This document shows positions 18,266 through 26,088 of a stretch of DNA of 64,000 bases, piece after piece. Source of the stretch: Armatimonadetes bacterium Uphvl-Ar2 (GTDB lineage Bacteria > Armatimonadota > Fimbriimonadia > Fimbriimonadales > Fimbriimonadaceae); contig CP021424.1 of assembly GCA_002162095.1 (NCBI GenBank), positions 2,480,001-2,544,000 of the forward strand, in the 5' to 3' direction. The notes beneath the pieces were generated by a model, which worked only from the letters and a program-made list of their open reading frames with translations, did not search any database and had not been told where the DNA came from. How positions within the stretch are numbered: the stretch's first letter is position 1; each line of letters begins with the position of its first letter. Both the position numbers and the translations under genes were made by a program.

Positions 18266-19777
18266 CTACTCGAGTTGTTGTTGGACTTGGTTTAGCACGA
18301 TCGCCAACTTTTCGTTGTCGATGATGAAGGCATCCAGTAGCCACTCAATGTTTTGGAGTGACTTGGAGAGTTCTGCGTTCACCAGGCTTTCGCGTTTGTC
18401 CACCCCGATTAGTGCCGGTAGCGTCTCGAGAAGTTCTTTACTCTCGGTGAAGCTACCGTAAAGTCTTTGAACTGCAGCCTTGAGTTCAGCCGGTTCGGGG
18501 AGGATATCGATCAGGCTGAGCAGAAGTGCCCCTCCTGCATTCAAGGTCTTGGCGCCGTCTTCGGAAGGGCGGTGCCACATCAAGAGACCAAAACGAAACA
18601 CGGCTTCGGACTGGAAGTAGTTCATCCAATCCTTCCCGATGCCAATTTCAGATTCAGTCCTTACGTGCTGTACCGTAAGGAGATAGGACGCGATGTCGAG
18701 CACCCCACTGGGGTCGACTTTCATCTGAACTTTGTAGGAACTCACCTTCAGCAAGAGGGTATCCAAAAGCGAAACCGGATCTCGGGGCTGCCAGCCGCTG
18801 AAGCTGGGGTCCTGCTTCTGGATTGCTTCCAGAACCACCTCGTATCGCGACATCGATTCGCGTGCACACTCAAAAAGGAGTGCGCTCGCTCGCGTATCGT
18901 AGACAACATCGCCTAAGGCGTCTATCGAAGCTTCAAGACTAGGGAGGATCGTATTCTCGATCACGCCCGGATCGAGCATAAAGGGGAACCGACCGTTGAT
19001 TCCAATGGCTCTCAGCTCATCAAACTTTTCCTTAATCTCCTTGATTTGCAGAGCTTGCTTCAGGTCATTCTCTTTTAGGTCATTCAAGGAATCCAGGTTA
19101 ATGTCAAGGTGGATGTTGAGTAGCTCGAGAATCTCAAGGCGAATCGAATCATCCTTCTGCGATGCCAAAGAGGCTGTAAGCTCTGTAGAGCGGATGGTGA
19201 CAAAGAAGACATGGAGTCTCCGCGCAAGAGTAAAGATCTTGTCAAGCGAACTTGTGATCTCCTCGTTGAGAATGGCGTAGTCGTCCCGCTTCTTTTGGGA
19301 TTCTGCGAGTTTGTTCTGGCTGATGACAAGCTCGTTCTGCCTTGAGGCCAATGCGTTCTGTTGATGAGATGTGGTGAGCGCTTGGTTGGCGAGACGAATG
19401 ACAACGTAGGCCCCGGCGATCCCGGCTGCAACCCCGAATGTGCCGGCTACGAAGTCCGCCATCGCGCCCCAATCAGTGGGCTTCTGGACCAGACGGGTGA
19501 AAGAAGCAATGTACAGGACTGCGACCAAGCACAGGCCGACCACCAAGACCATTCGAATGAACTGCCATGCTTCGCGTTGGGCGGTTTTCTTGAAGTCGTC
19601 AGAATCCGAGCCACCTGCTTGATTAATGTCCTTAAACTCGAGCTTGTGGCCCCTCAATTGCCGAAGTTCGGTCTCAATCAGACGCAAGCGGGATTGAAGT
19701 TCAGCTTCTACGCGTGAAGATTTACTATCCGAATCAGCTGCTTCCTCTTTCGAGGTGTAATTCTGTTCCTGGCTCAT
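18266..19777 (-). CDS. Unknown membrane protein with coiled coil
   Basis: 503 residues; I do not recognise the family. It begins with a charged, probably coiled segment (1-60). Two membrane helices follow (about 72-93 and 106-130, the second Gly/Ala-rich), then a Gln-rich coiled coil (about 135-170), and 330 residues of mostly helical soluble sequence. Base composition looks lower in GC than its neighbours, and it interrupts a run of metabolic genes, which hints at acquisition by transfer. The layout resembles some putative abortive-infection membrane proteins, but no motif proves this. It is convergent with the ABC ATPase gene. Confidence 0.6.
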   Translation of the reverse strand: MSQEQNYTSKEEAADSDSKSSRVEAELQSRLRLIETELRQLRGHKLEFKDINQAGGSDSDDFKKTAQREAWQFIRMVLVVGLCLVAVLYIASFTRLVQKPTDWGAMADFVAGTFGVAAGIAGAYVVIRLANQALTTSHQQNALASRQNELVISQNKLAESQKKRDDYAILNEEITSSLDKIFTLARRLHVFFVTIRSTELTASLASQKDDSIRLEILELLNIHLDINLDSLNDLKENDLKQALQIKEIKEKFDELRAIGINGRFPFMLDPGVIENTILPSLEASIDALGDVVYDTRASALLFECARESMSRYEVVLEAIQKQDPSFSGWQPRDPVSLLDTLLLKVSSYKVQMKVDPSGVLDIASYLLTVQHVRTESEIGIGKDWMNYFQSEAVFRFGLLMWHRPSEDGAKTLNAGGALLLSLIDILPEPAELKAAVQRLYGSFTESKELLETLPALIGVDKRESLVNAELSKSLQNIEWLLDAFIIDNEKLAIVLNQVQQQLE

Positions 19778-19822
19778 CAGATTGACCCCAGAGCCGAGGC
19801 TACCAACGGATCATGTTTCATG

Positions 19823-21259
19823 TCAAGTATTCCTGCGCACCACGGCCAAGGGCTCGCTCATCTCCTCGTAGGCAGAGCGGACACCCTCGCGGCCGAAGCC
19901 GCTGCGCTTGACGCCGCCGTAGGGCATGGCATCAAACCTCACCGTCGGCACGTCGTTGATCACCACGCCCCCGACCTCAAGGTCTTCGATGTAGAGTTCG
20001 GCACGGTCCTTTGAGGCGGTAAAGACCCCGGCCTGCAGCCCAAACCGCCCGGCATTCACTTGACCCATCGCTTCGGCATCAGTGGCAAACGTGCTCAGAG
20101 TGAGCACCGGGCCAAACACCTCGTCGCAGGCCAGGGTGTGCCCCGCCGGGAGATCACAGATCAATGTGGGTGACACGAGGTTGCCTGTGCGCTGGCCCCC
20201 CGCCAGAATTTTTGCCCCGCCCGCCGCTGCGGAAGCCAGGGCCGCCTCGATCCGGTTCGCGGCGGACGAGTTGATCACCGGCCCCACCACCGTGCTTTCA
20301 AGGGCCGGGTCCCCACAACTAAGGTTCTCAATCATCGGCACTAGCCGAGCCACCACCTCATCCACCAGGGACTCATGCACGCGCAGGTGCTGGACGCTAA
20401 TGCAGATCTGCCCGGCGTAGGCAAATGCCCCGTTCAGCACCAGCGGCAGCGCATGGTCCAGGTCCGCATCCTGGCACAGCACCGCGCTGGCATCGCCACC
20501 GAGTTCAAGGGACACTTTCCGGTCCGGCACAAGTTCCTTCAGGCGCCAGCCCACGGCCTCGCTGCCCGTGAAGCTCACAAACTTCGCCCGGGGGTCGCGC
20601 ACGGCCTTTTCGGCAATGGCATTGGGGCTAGCGATGGCATTCACAACCCCCGCCGGGCATCCGCATTCGTGGATCAAGCGGGCCAAAGTGAGGGTGCACA
20701 GGGCGGCTGCTGTGCTGGGCTTCAGGATCACCGGGCACCCCGCCAGCAGGGCCGGGGCGATCTTGTGGGCAGCGAGGTTGTACGGCCAATTCCAGGGCAC
20801 AATCGCCAGCACCGGCCCCACCGGGCGGCGGCGCACTTCACCGCGATAGTTGGCTCCGCGCGGGTCGTAGCTCAGATCAACGGTATCGGGTTCCAGGTTC
20901 CGGGCGAGGTCAGCGGCCAGCCTAAAAGTGAGGGCAGTCCGTTTCACTTCGGCGCGGGCGGCAGTGATGGGTTTGCCGACCTCCTGCACCAGGAGTTCGG
21001 TCAGTTCTTCCTCGCGCTGCGTCACTGCCTCGCCGATGCGCTGCAACAGCTCGCCGCGCTCGGCCATCGTCGTTTTGCGATAGGTATCAACGGCCTGCGT
21101 GGCGCAGTCCAGGGCCGCATCCATCTCCGCCCAACCGCCTTCTGCAAACGTGCCGATGCGGCGGCCATCCCAGGGGCTCACCGCAATCTCCTTCCCAATG
21201 CCCTGGTCGCAAGGGCCGCCGAGGAAAACCCCGTTCAAAAGGAGCTCGCGGTGAATCAT
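19823..21259 (-). CDS. NAD(P)-dependent aldehyde dehydrogenase
   Basis: 478 residues oxidising an aldehyde to the acid with NAD(P)+, cytosolic. Visible landmarks: PWNWPYNLAAHKIAPALLAG (cofactor site), the KPS lysine, FTGSEAVG, the general-base Glu in LELGGD (about 250), the catalytic Cys in YAGQICISVQ (about 283) and EVFGPVL. The sequence is closest to the succinate-semialdehyde/glyceraldehyde-3-phosphate (non-phosphorylating) type, but the substrate cannot be fixed. It is divergent from pyrF with 39 bases between them. Confidence 0.9.
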   Translation of the reverse strand: MIHRELLLNGVFLGGPCDQGIGKEIAVSPWDGRRIGTFAEGGWAEMDAALDCATQAVDTYRKTTMAERGELLQRIGEAVTQREEELTELLVQEVGKPITAARAEVKRTALTFRLAADLARNLEPDTVDLSYDPRGANYRGEVRRRPVGPVLAIVPWNWPYNLAAHKIAPALLAGCPVILKPSTAAALCTLTLARLIHECGCPAGVVNAIASPNAIAEKAVRDPRAKFVSFTGSEAVGWRLKELVPDRKVSLELGGDASAVLCQDADLDHALPLVLNGAFAYAGQICISVQHLRVHESLVDEVVARLVPMIENLSCGDPALESTVVGPVINSSAANRIEAALASAAAGGAKILAGGQRTGNLVSPTLICDLPAGHTLACDEVFGPVLTLSTFATDAEAMGQVNAGRFGLQAGVFTASKDRAELYIEDLEVGGVVINDVPTVRFDAMPYGGVKRSGFGREGVRSAYEEMSEPLAVVRRNT

Positions 21260-21298
21260 TTGTTCATTTCACCCGGTAGTCGCGGTTACACTAAGGGT

Positions 21299-22003
21299 AT
21301 GGACCGTCGAATTATTTGCGCCCTAGATACAGGTGACTTGGATGAAGCCATTGCCTTGGTCCATCGCTTTGCGCCCTATGTCGGGGCGTTCAAGATTGGC
21401 CACGGCCTGACGATGCCCAACGGCCTGCGTGTGGTGGACATCTTGCGCGAACACGGGGCCGAGCGCATCTTCCTCGATCTCAAGTTCCACGATATTCCGA
21501 ACTCCGTGGCACTCGCGGTGCGCGAAGCCGCCAAGCACGGGGTGTGGATGCTCACTTTGCACCTGAGTGGTGGCCCCGCGATGATCTCGGCGGCGGTGGA
21601 AGAAGCCGCTATGTACCCCGAGGAGCAGAGCCCCCTCTTGGTGGGCGTTTCCGTGCTGACTTCACTCGACGAAGCTACGCTCCAGGGCTTCATGGGCGTC
21701 AATCGCACCTTGCCCGAGCAGATGGCACACCTCTCCCAGCGTGGGGTGGAGCTTGGCTTGGATGGCGTGGTCTGTTCCGCCCACGAACTCAAAGTGCTCC
21801 GTCCGATTGTGGGGAACAAGGTGTTGGTGACGCCGGGCATCCGGGGAAGCGTCGGGGACGTGCATGACCAAGTGCGGGTGGGCGATGCGCAGACGGCCTT
21901 GGCGGACTCGGCCGATTATCTAGTGATTGGCCGGGCATTGACCTCAAAGTCCGATCCGGTCGCCGCTCTCCAGCAACTCGGCCTCGATCCTGTCGGTGCA
22001 TAA
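21299..22003 (+). CDS. pyrF: Orotidine-5'-phosphate decarboxylase
   Basis: Last step of UMP synthesis: decarboxylation of OMP. 234 residues with the catalytic motif DLKFHDIPN (D60, K62, D65), LTLHLSGG, and the phosphate-binding TPGIRG and YLVIGRALT. The length fits the short bacterial PyrF. The frame is open far upstream, but ATG at 21299 starts the domain exactly (MDRRIICALD). It overlaps mutY by eight bases. Confidence 0.95.
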   Translation: MDRRIICALDTGDLDEAIALVHRFAPYVGAFKIGHGLTMPNGLRVVDILREHGAERIFLDLKFHDIPNSVALAVREAAKHGVWMLTLHLSGGPAMISAAVEEAAMYPEEQSPLLVGVSVLTSLDEATLQGFMGVNRTLPEQMAHLSQRGVELGLDGVVCSAHELKVLRPIVGNKVLVTPGIRGSVGDVHDQVRVGDAQTALADSADYLVIGRALTSKSDPVAALQQLGLDPVGA

Positions 22004-22973
22004 GGAGCTTCTGGACTGGTACGACCAGCACAAGCGGGATTTGCCCTGGCGCGAATCCCGCGAACCCTATCGCGTGCTGGTGAGTGAACTGATGCTCCAG
22101 CAAACCGTTGTGGCCTCGGTGATTGAGCCGTACCGCCGCTGGATGGAACGGTTTCCCACCATCGAAGCCCTGGCGGCCGCCGACCTCGATGACGTGCTCC
22201 ACGCCTGGCAGGGTTTGGGCTACTACCGGCGGGCGCGATTGCTGCACCAAGCGGCCGAGGAGATTGCGCTGAACGGCTGGCCCCAAGACCGGAAGGGGAT
22301 GCGGGCGGTTCCGGGCATCGGCCCTTACACGGCGGGAGCCGTGCTTTCCATCGCCTTCGACCTGCCCGAACCGCTAGTGGACGGCAACGTGGAGCGAGTT
22401 TATGCGCGACTGATGGCCGATCTCACTCCGCCGCCAGCCCTTACCAAGCGGGCCTGGGCTTGGGCCGAGGCCTGCGTCTCCCAGGAGCGCCCGGGGGATT
22501 GGAACCAGGCGCTCATGGAACTCGGGGCGACTGTGTGCCGCCCGCGCACGCCGCTCTGCCATCTTTGCCCTTGGCAAGAGATCTGCCGGGGTACACAGGG
22601 CGAAGTGAGTCTCTACCCTGCGCCCAAAGTGAGGCCGGAAATGCGAGACATGGATCTGCCCTTGGCGGTCTGCGAGCAAGCGGGCCGGTATGCGTTGATC
22701 CGGTATCCGGAAGGCGGCTGGTGGGCCGGACTCTATGGGTTTCCGCCTGCCCCTGCCGTTTCAGGCCAGGAGATGGGAAGGTTTCCGTTTGTGGTCACTC
22801 GCCACCGGCTTACCGTTCGGGTTCTCCAAGTGAGCAGAGTGGATGGGGAAGTCGAGTGGTTCACACCGGAGCAGTTTGCGGACCTGGCCCTACCGGCTCT
22901 CCACCGGCGGGCGTGGGATATCGTCCGGGCGCGGCAGACGCAGCCAACCCTCACTGTCTCCCCACAGGAATAG
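21996..22973 (+). CDS. mutY: A/G-specific adenine DNA glycosylase
   Basis: Base-excision repair enzyme that removes adenine opposite 8-oxoguanine. 325 residues from a GTG start inside the end of pyrF. It has the catalytic Glu region SELMLQQT, helix-hairpin-helix VPGIGPYTAGAV, catalytic Asp in VDGNVERVYARL, and the [4Fe-4S] cysteines C181, C188, C191 and C197. A shortened NUDIX-like MutT-homology region follows (240-310). The last 84 bases overlap an opposite-strand gene. Confidence 0.94.
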   Translation: MHKELLDWYDQHKRDLPWRESREPYRVLVSELMLQQTVVASVIEPYRRWMERFPTIEALAAADLDDVLHAWQGLGYYRRARLLHQAAEEIALNGWPQDRKGMRAVPGIGPYTAGAVLSIAFDLPEPLVDGNVERVYARLMADLTPPPALTKRAWAWAEACVSQERPGDWNQALMELGATVCRPRTPLCHLCPWQEICRGTQGEVSLYPAPKVRPEMRDMDLPLAVCEQAGRYALIRYPEGGWWAGLYGFPPAPAVSGQEMGRFPFVVTRHRLTVRVLQVSRVDGEVEWFTPEQFADLALPALHRRAWDIVRARQTQPTLTVSPQE

Positions 22974-23201
22974 CGCCAGCAGAGCCTGAAAGACGATCGC
23001 CACCATGGCGATGAAGATGACGGCGTGCAAGATACGCAACCCATAGCGGCGGGCAAATTGCTCTTGGCGACGGAAGTGTTCGCGCGTGCGCGGGTTCAGG
23101 TGACTGGCACGACGCTGGAGCTTATGCACCCCGGGGCGGCGCATAAACCGCAACATATGCCACCACAAGCAGCGACTGAGGGTGCGCGACCAACCCAGCA
23201 C
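22890..23201 (-). CDS. Small basic single-pass membrane protein
   Basis: 103 residues, unrecognised. An Arg-rich N-terminal half (1-55) precedes one membrane helix (about 57-80, LHAVIFIAMVAIVFQALLAL) and a short Pro-rich tail. The GTG start follows the TAA of the upstream gene directly, so it is probably translationally coupled to the ADP-ribosylglycohydrolase-like gene. The 3' end overlaps mutY on the other strand by 84 bases. Adjacency and a clean membrane helix support it; there is no domain. Confidence 0.55.
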   Translation of the reverse strand: MLGWSRTLSRCLWWHMLRFMRRPGVHKLQRRASHLNPRTREHFRRQEQFARRYGLRILHAVIFIAMVAIVFQALLALFLWGDSEGWLRLPRPDDIPRPPVESR

Positions 23202-24923
23202 TTAGCTTTCTACGTCGTCGGTGGGCGCAAGTCGTGCAGGGCGCACAAGATGACCTTCTTGGTCGAAAAAGGCGACGAGCACGGGGGCCATGTCTTCCTT
23301 TTGTCGCCCGACCTTGAGCATCAGGCGGAAGGGACCGTGCCCCGCGAGAGCGATTTCGCAGGGGTGGTCCGGGGCGACCTCTTGCGCGGCCTGGTCATCG
23401 AGCCAAATCCGGGCCGGCACCGGGGATTCGATGCGCAATCGATATTGGCGGCCCGCCGGCATGGTCGCTTGGGAGAAGACGTACATAACGCCCGGCGCAC
23501 TGCGGAACAAAGACTCAAGGTTGAGTTCGGGTCCATCCGGAGAAAACGCCTGCCATGCGACGGGGAGCTCCGCGCGGCCCGTGTCCTTCAAGTTGGGGTC
23601 AAAGCCTTGTTCGGGGGCAAACGACTGGCTCATGCCCGCGTCATTTTGGTTGGGGTACGGCCCAATGACCGACCAGGTGCCCGTGGCCAGAACCGGGAGG
23701 CTTAGGCGTAGGCCCTCGGTGCGGAGTTCAATCACTTGGTCGCTCGATACTCCTTGCGGGGCCACGATCTTCGCCTTAGTGCTCCAGGCCGCTCCCGGGG
23801 GGATGGTTTCGGGCTTCGCCTCCGAAGATACTTCGAGGCCCGCTCCGACCACCCACTCCGGGGATATCCGCATTGGGTTGGACTCTCGGTTGATGAGGGT
23901 CAGATCGACTTCGGCGTGGCGGCCTTCCTGGAAAATCGGGCCTTGCGGGTAATGGACGTGGAGTTGGAACGGGCCGACCTCGGCGTAAGCGGAGTGCTTG
24001 TGGAGATCGAGGGCAGTGGCCTCGGGCAGGTCGCCGTCAAACAGTTCGGCATAGGCCGTCAGGGTCGCCGGGGGGTCAATATCCTGAAGGAAGCCCGTGG
24101 CGACGTAGGTTTGCCCCAGGGGGCCGGTCCACTCGGGCTCCAGCGGGCCGTAGAGGCCGGCCCCGAGCGCGGCAGCAATGGCGGCCGTGTCACTGGCGGC
24201 ATGCCCAAGGCTGGCGGCCAGGATCATGGCGCGAGAGGCTTGTTCCTGGCAGCCGGAGAGCGCTGCGAGGATGTGGAGGAAGGCGCGGCTGGCCGGGTTG
24301 AAATATTCCGGAATTGCGCTGGAAACACTGGCGGGCTGCGTGATGCCCGCCCCAAGGATCTCGGGCACCTTGGCCAGCGCGGGATGCCCCGCCGGGACGT
24401 ACTTGGGAATGAGGCCGAGGAGCGCGCCCCAACTTCCGTTCTCACTCGCAGCAGTGGCGGTGGCGGCGGCCACCCAGCCGGCAACCCACAGGGCATCGTG
24501 GGCGTGGTCAACACTCATATCGGTGGCGGCCCATACGCTGGCGAGTTCGGGCTTGCCGGCCCCGCGAATTCCCCAAAACAACGCTCGGGCCAGGCTGGTG
24601 GCGCGGCGGCTGGCAGGATTGCCAAACTGCCCGCTGAGGGGCAAGCCTAACCCCGCGGCCAAGTTGGCGAGGGCGTAGGCGTCCCCGCGTTCGGCGGAAT
24701 TCCAGTGGGCGCGGTAAGTACCGCTGAGGTTGGTATGAGGCCGAGACTGGCGGAGGTGATAGGCCCAGACGACGGCTAAATCTTGGTGGCCCGCCGGGGC
24801 CATACGGAAGGGGACGGGTTCGTAGCCGGTGAGCGGGGCAAAATCTCGGCGCCGAACGTGCGGGGCTCCCATTGTGGCCCCCGCAAGGGAAGCCATGACC
24901 ATGGTCACTCGACGTTCGCTCAT
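23202..24923 (-). CDS. ADP-ribosylglycohydrolase-like protein with C-terminal beta domain
   Basis: 573 residues. The N-terminal 300 residues follow the DraG/ADP-ribosylglycohydrolase pattern, with YALANLAAGLGLPLSGQF and a helix resembling the family ADASLTHPHPxAWDAAAA helix (AATDMSVDHAHDALWVAGW). They continue with SDTAAIAAALGAGLYG in place of DTDTNAAIAGALAGA. The metal-binding DTD is reduced, so catalysis is uncertain. Residues about 310-573 are beta-rich (carbohydrate-binding-like, with WSVIGPYPN). Start MSERRVTMVMASLAGA may be a weak signal peptide. It heads a two-gene unit with the small membrane protein. Confidence 0.62.
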   Translation of the reverse strand: MSERRVTMVMASLAGATMGAPHVRRRDFAPLTGYEPVPFRMAPAGHQDLAVVWAYHLRQSRPHTNLSGTYRAHWNSAERGDAYALANLAAGLGLPLSGQFGNPASRRATSLARALFWGIRGAGKPELASVWAATDMSVDHAHDALWVAGWVAAATATAASENGSWGALLGLIPKYVPAGHPALAKVPEILGAGITQPASVSSAIPEYFNPASRAFLHILAALSGCQEQASRAMILAASLGHAASDTAAIAAALGAGLYGPLEPEWTGPLGQTYVATGFLQDIDPPATLTAYAELFDGDLPEATALDLHKHSAYAEVGPFQLHVHYPQGPIFQEGRHAEVDLTLINRESNPMRISPEWVVGAGLEVSSEAKPETIPPGAAWSTKAKIVAPQGVSSDQVIELRTEGLRLSLPVLATGTWSVIGPYPNQNDAGMSQSFAPEQGFDPNLKDTGRAELPVAWQAFSPDGPELNLESLFRSAPGVMYVFSQATMPAGRQYRLRIESPVPARIWLDDQAAQEVAPDHPCEIALAGHGPFRLMLKVGRQKEDMAPVLVAFFDQEGHLVRPARLAPTDDVES

Positions 24924-24968
24924 CAGAGGGTCGGGTTTACCTGAAACGGCACTGGTACTCTATTGGCA

Positions 24969-25574
24969 ATGGGCATTGACCAAATGATCTTTCGGTGGGT
25001 CAACCATTGGCCATCAGAGTGGGAGCCATTTTTCTGGTTTTTTAGCGAAGGGAACAAGCAATGGGCGGTGCGCGGGCTGTTCTTGGCGCTGGCCATCTAC
25101 CTCATTTGGAATAAGACCACGCGCGTGGCTACGGTGCGCGGTTTAGTGGCCTTTCCGGTGACGAATGCCCTCACCGATGCGATCAAATTTGGGTTTCCGA
25201 TGGATCGCCCTTGTGCCGTGGTCGCGCGGGCGCTGGACGGAGGAATGGCCCGTGACCTGGCCATGAAACTTGACCCCGAGCTGATCTTGCGGGTGCCGCA
25301 TACGGCGAGTTCCGGCACGGCCAGCGCGCACGCCGCCAACACCATGGCGGTGGCTGTGAGTTTGCTCTACGCCAAATCGCCATGGGGGTGGCTGTGGCTG
25401 GGGGTGAGTTTCTTCACCGGGACAAGCCGCATTTACAACGGCGTCCACTATCCGAGTCAGGTTTTGCTCGGTTGGATTTGTGGGGCCTACGTGGCATGGG
25501 TGGTGAGCACCACCCATGCGCACTGGGTAAGGGTCAGGACTTCTCGACGGGTTGAGGCGAGCTCAGATCAATAG
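24969..25574 (+). CDS. PAP2-family membrane phosphatase
   Basis: 201 residues with about five membrane helices. The family (undecaprenyl-diphosphate or phosphatidate phosphatases) uses three motifs. Here motif 1 is KFGFPMDRP (intact), motif 2 is SGTASAHAAN (His kept), and motif 3 is SRIYNGVHYPSQ, with the nucleophilic-site His kept but the usual final Asp replaced by Gln. Lipid carrier recycling for cell-wall synthesis is the likely role, inferred from the family and the nearby amidase. ATG at 24969 is chosen; a TTG two codons upstream is possible. Its end overlaps the GerMN gene by 41 bases on the other strand. Confidence 0.82.
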   Translation: MGIDQMIFRWVNHWPSEWEPFFWFFSEGNKQWAVRGLFLALAIYLIWNKTTRVATVRGLVAFPVTNALTDAIKFGFPMDRPCAVVARALDGGMARDLAMKLDPELILRVPHTASSGTASAHAANTMAVAVSLLYAKSPWGWLWLGVSFFTGTSRIYNGVHYPSQVLLGWICGAYVAWVVSTTHAHWVRVRTSRRVEASSDQ

Positions 25575-26088
25575 CGCCGAGTGAATCGAGCGGTTGCCCC
25601 TCGGTAGTGAAGAGCACGCTCTTGACCTCAGGGAATTGCGCCATAACGCGGAGGAGGCCCCGAACGATGATCTGCTCGTCCTCGGTTCCGTAGCCCGCGT
25701 AGATCTCTTCGTTGAAGTCAATCGTCGCAATGCCTTCCTTCACGGTGACGGTCTTCACGTTGGCGTCCTTGGGCACGGCCGGAACCTTGTCTAAGTAGTC
25801 ATTCAGTGCAAAGACCATGGGGTCTTGGCCCTTAGGAGACTCCTTGGTGTCGGGCTTGGTGCCGAACTGACCCCCGTCGTAATTGGGGGTGAGCGTTGTC
25901 ACATCCTGCTGCTTTGGCACATCGACTTCGTCCGTCGGTGCGTTGCTGGTCACCGCCGGGTCCGTGTTCGCCATCGGCACGGCCGGTCGGCTGGAGACAT
26001 ACCAAGCTAGAGCCCCAAAGCACGCCACGGCCAGACCCAAGACAAAGATCGGTGCCTTCTTGGAGGCAGAATTTTTCGTTTCGCTCAT
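25534..26088 (-). CDS. GerMN-domain protein, membrane anchored
   Basis: 184 residues. An N-terminal membrane anchor (about 14-31) is followed by a linker rich in Pro/Thr and a GerMN domain (about 85-175), seen in VKTVTVKEGIATIDFNEE and EDEQIIVRGLLRVMAQFPEVKSV. GerMN domains occur in the spore protein GerM and in envelope proteins of non-sporulating bacteria, often beside peptidoglycan hydrolases. The start codon overlaps the stop of the amidase gene (ATGA), so the two are probably co-translated and act together at the cell wall. No spore genes are seen here. Confidence 0.8.
   Translation of the reverse strand: MSETKNSASKKAPIFVLGLAVACFGALAWYVSSRPAVPMANTDPAVTSNAPTDEVDVPKQQDVTTLTPNYDGGQFGTKPDTKESPKGQDPMVFALNDYLDKVPAVPKDANVKTVTVKEGIATIDFNEEIYAGYGTEDEQIIVRGLLRVMAQFPEVKSVLFTTEGQPLDSLGAIDLSSPQPVEKS

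Noticed and set aside
20375-21298. Long upstream extension of the pyrF reading frame
   Set aside because: It is antisense to the aldehyde dehydrogenase, and PyrF begins exactly at 21299.
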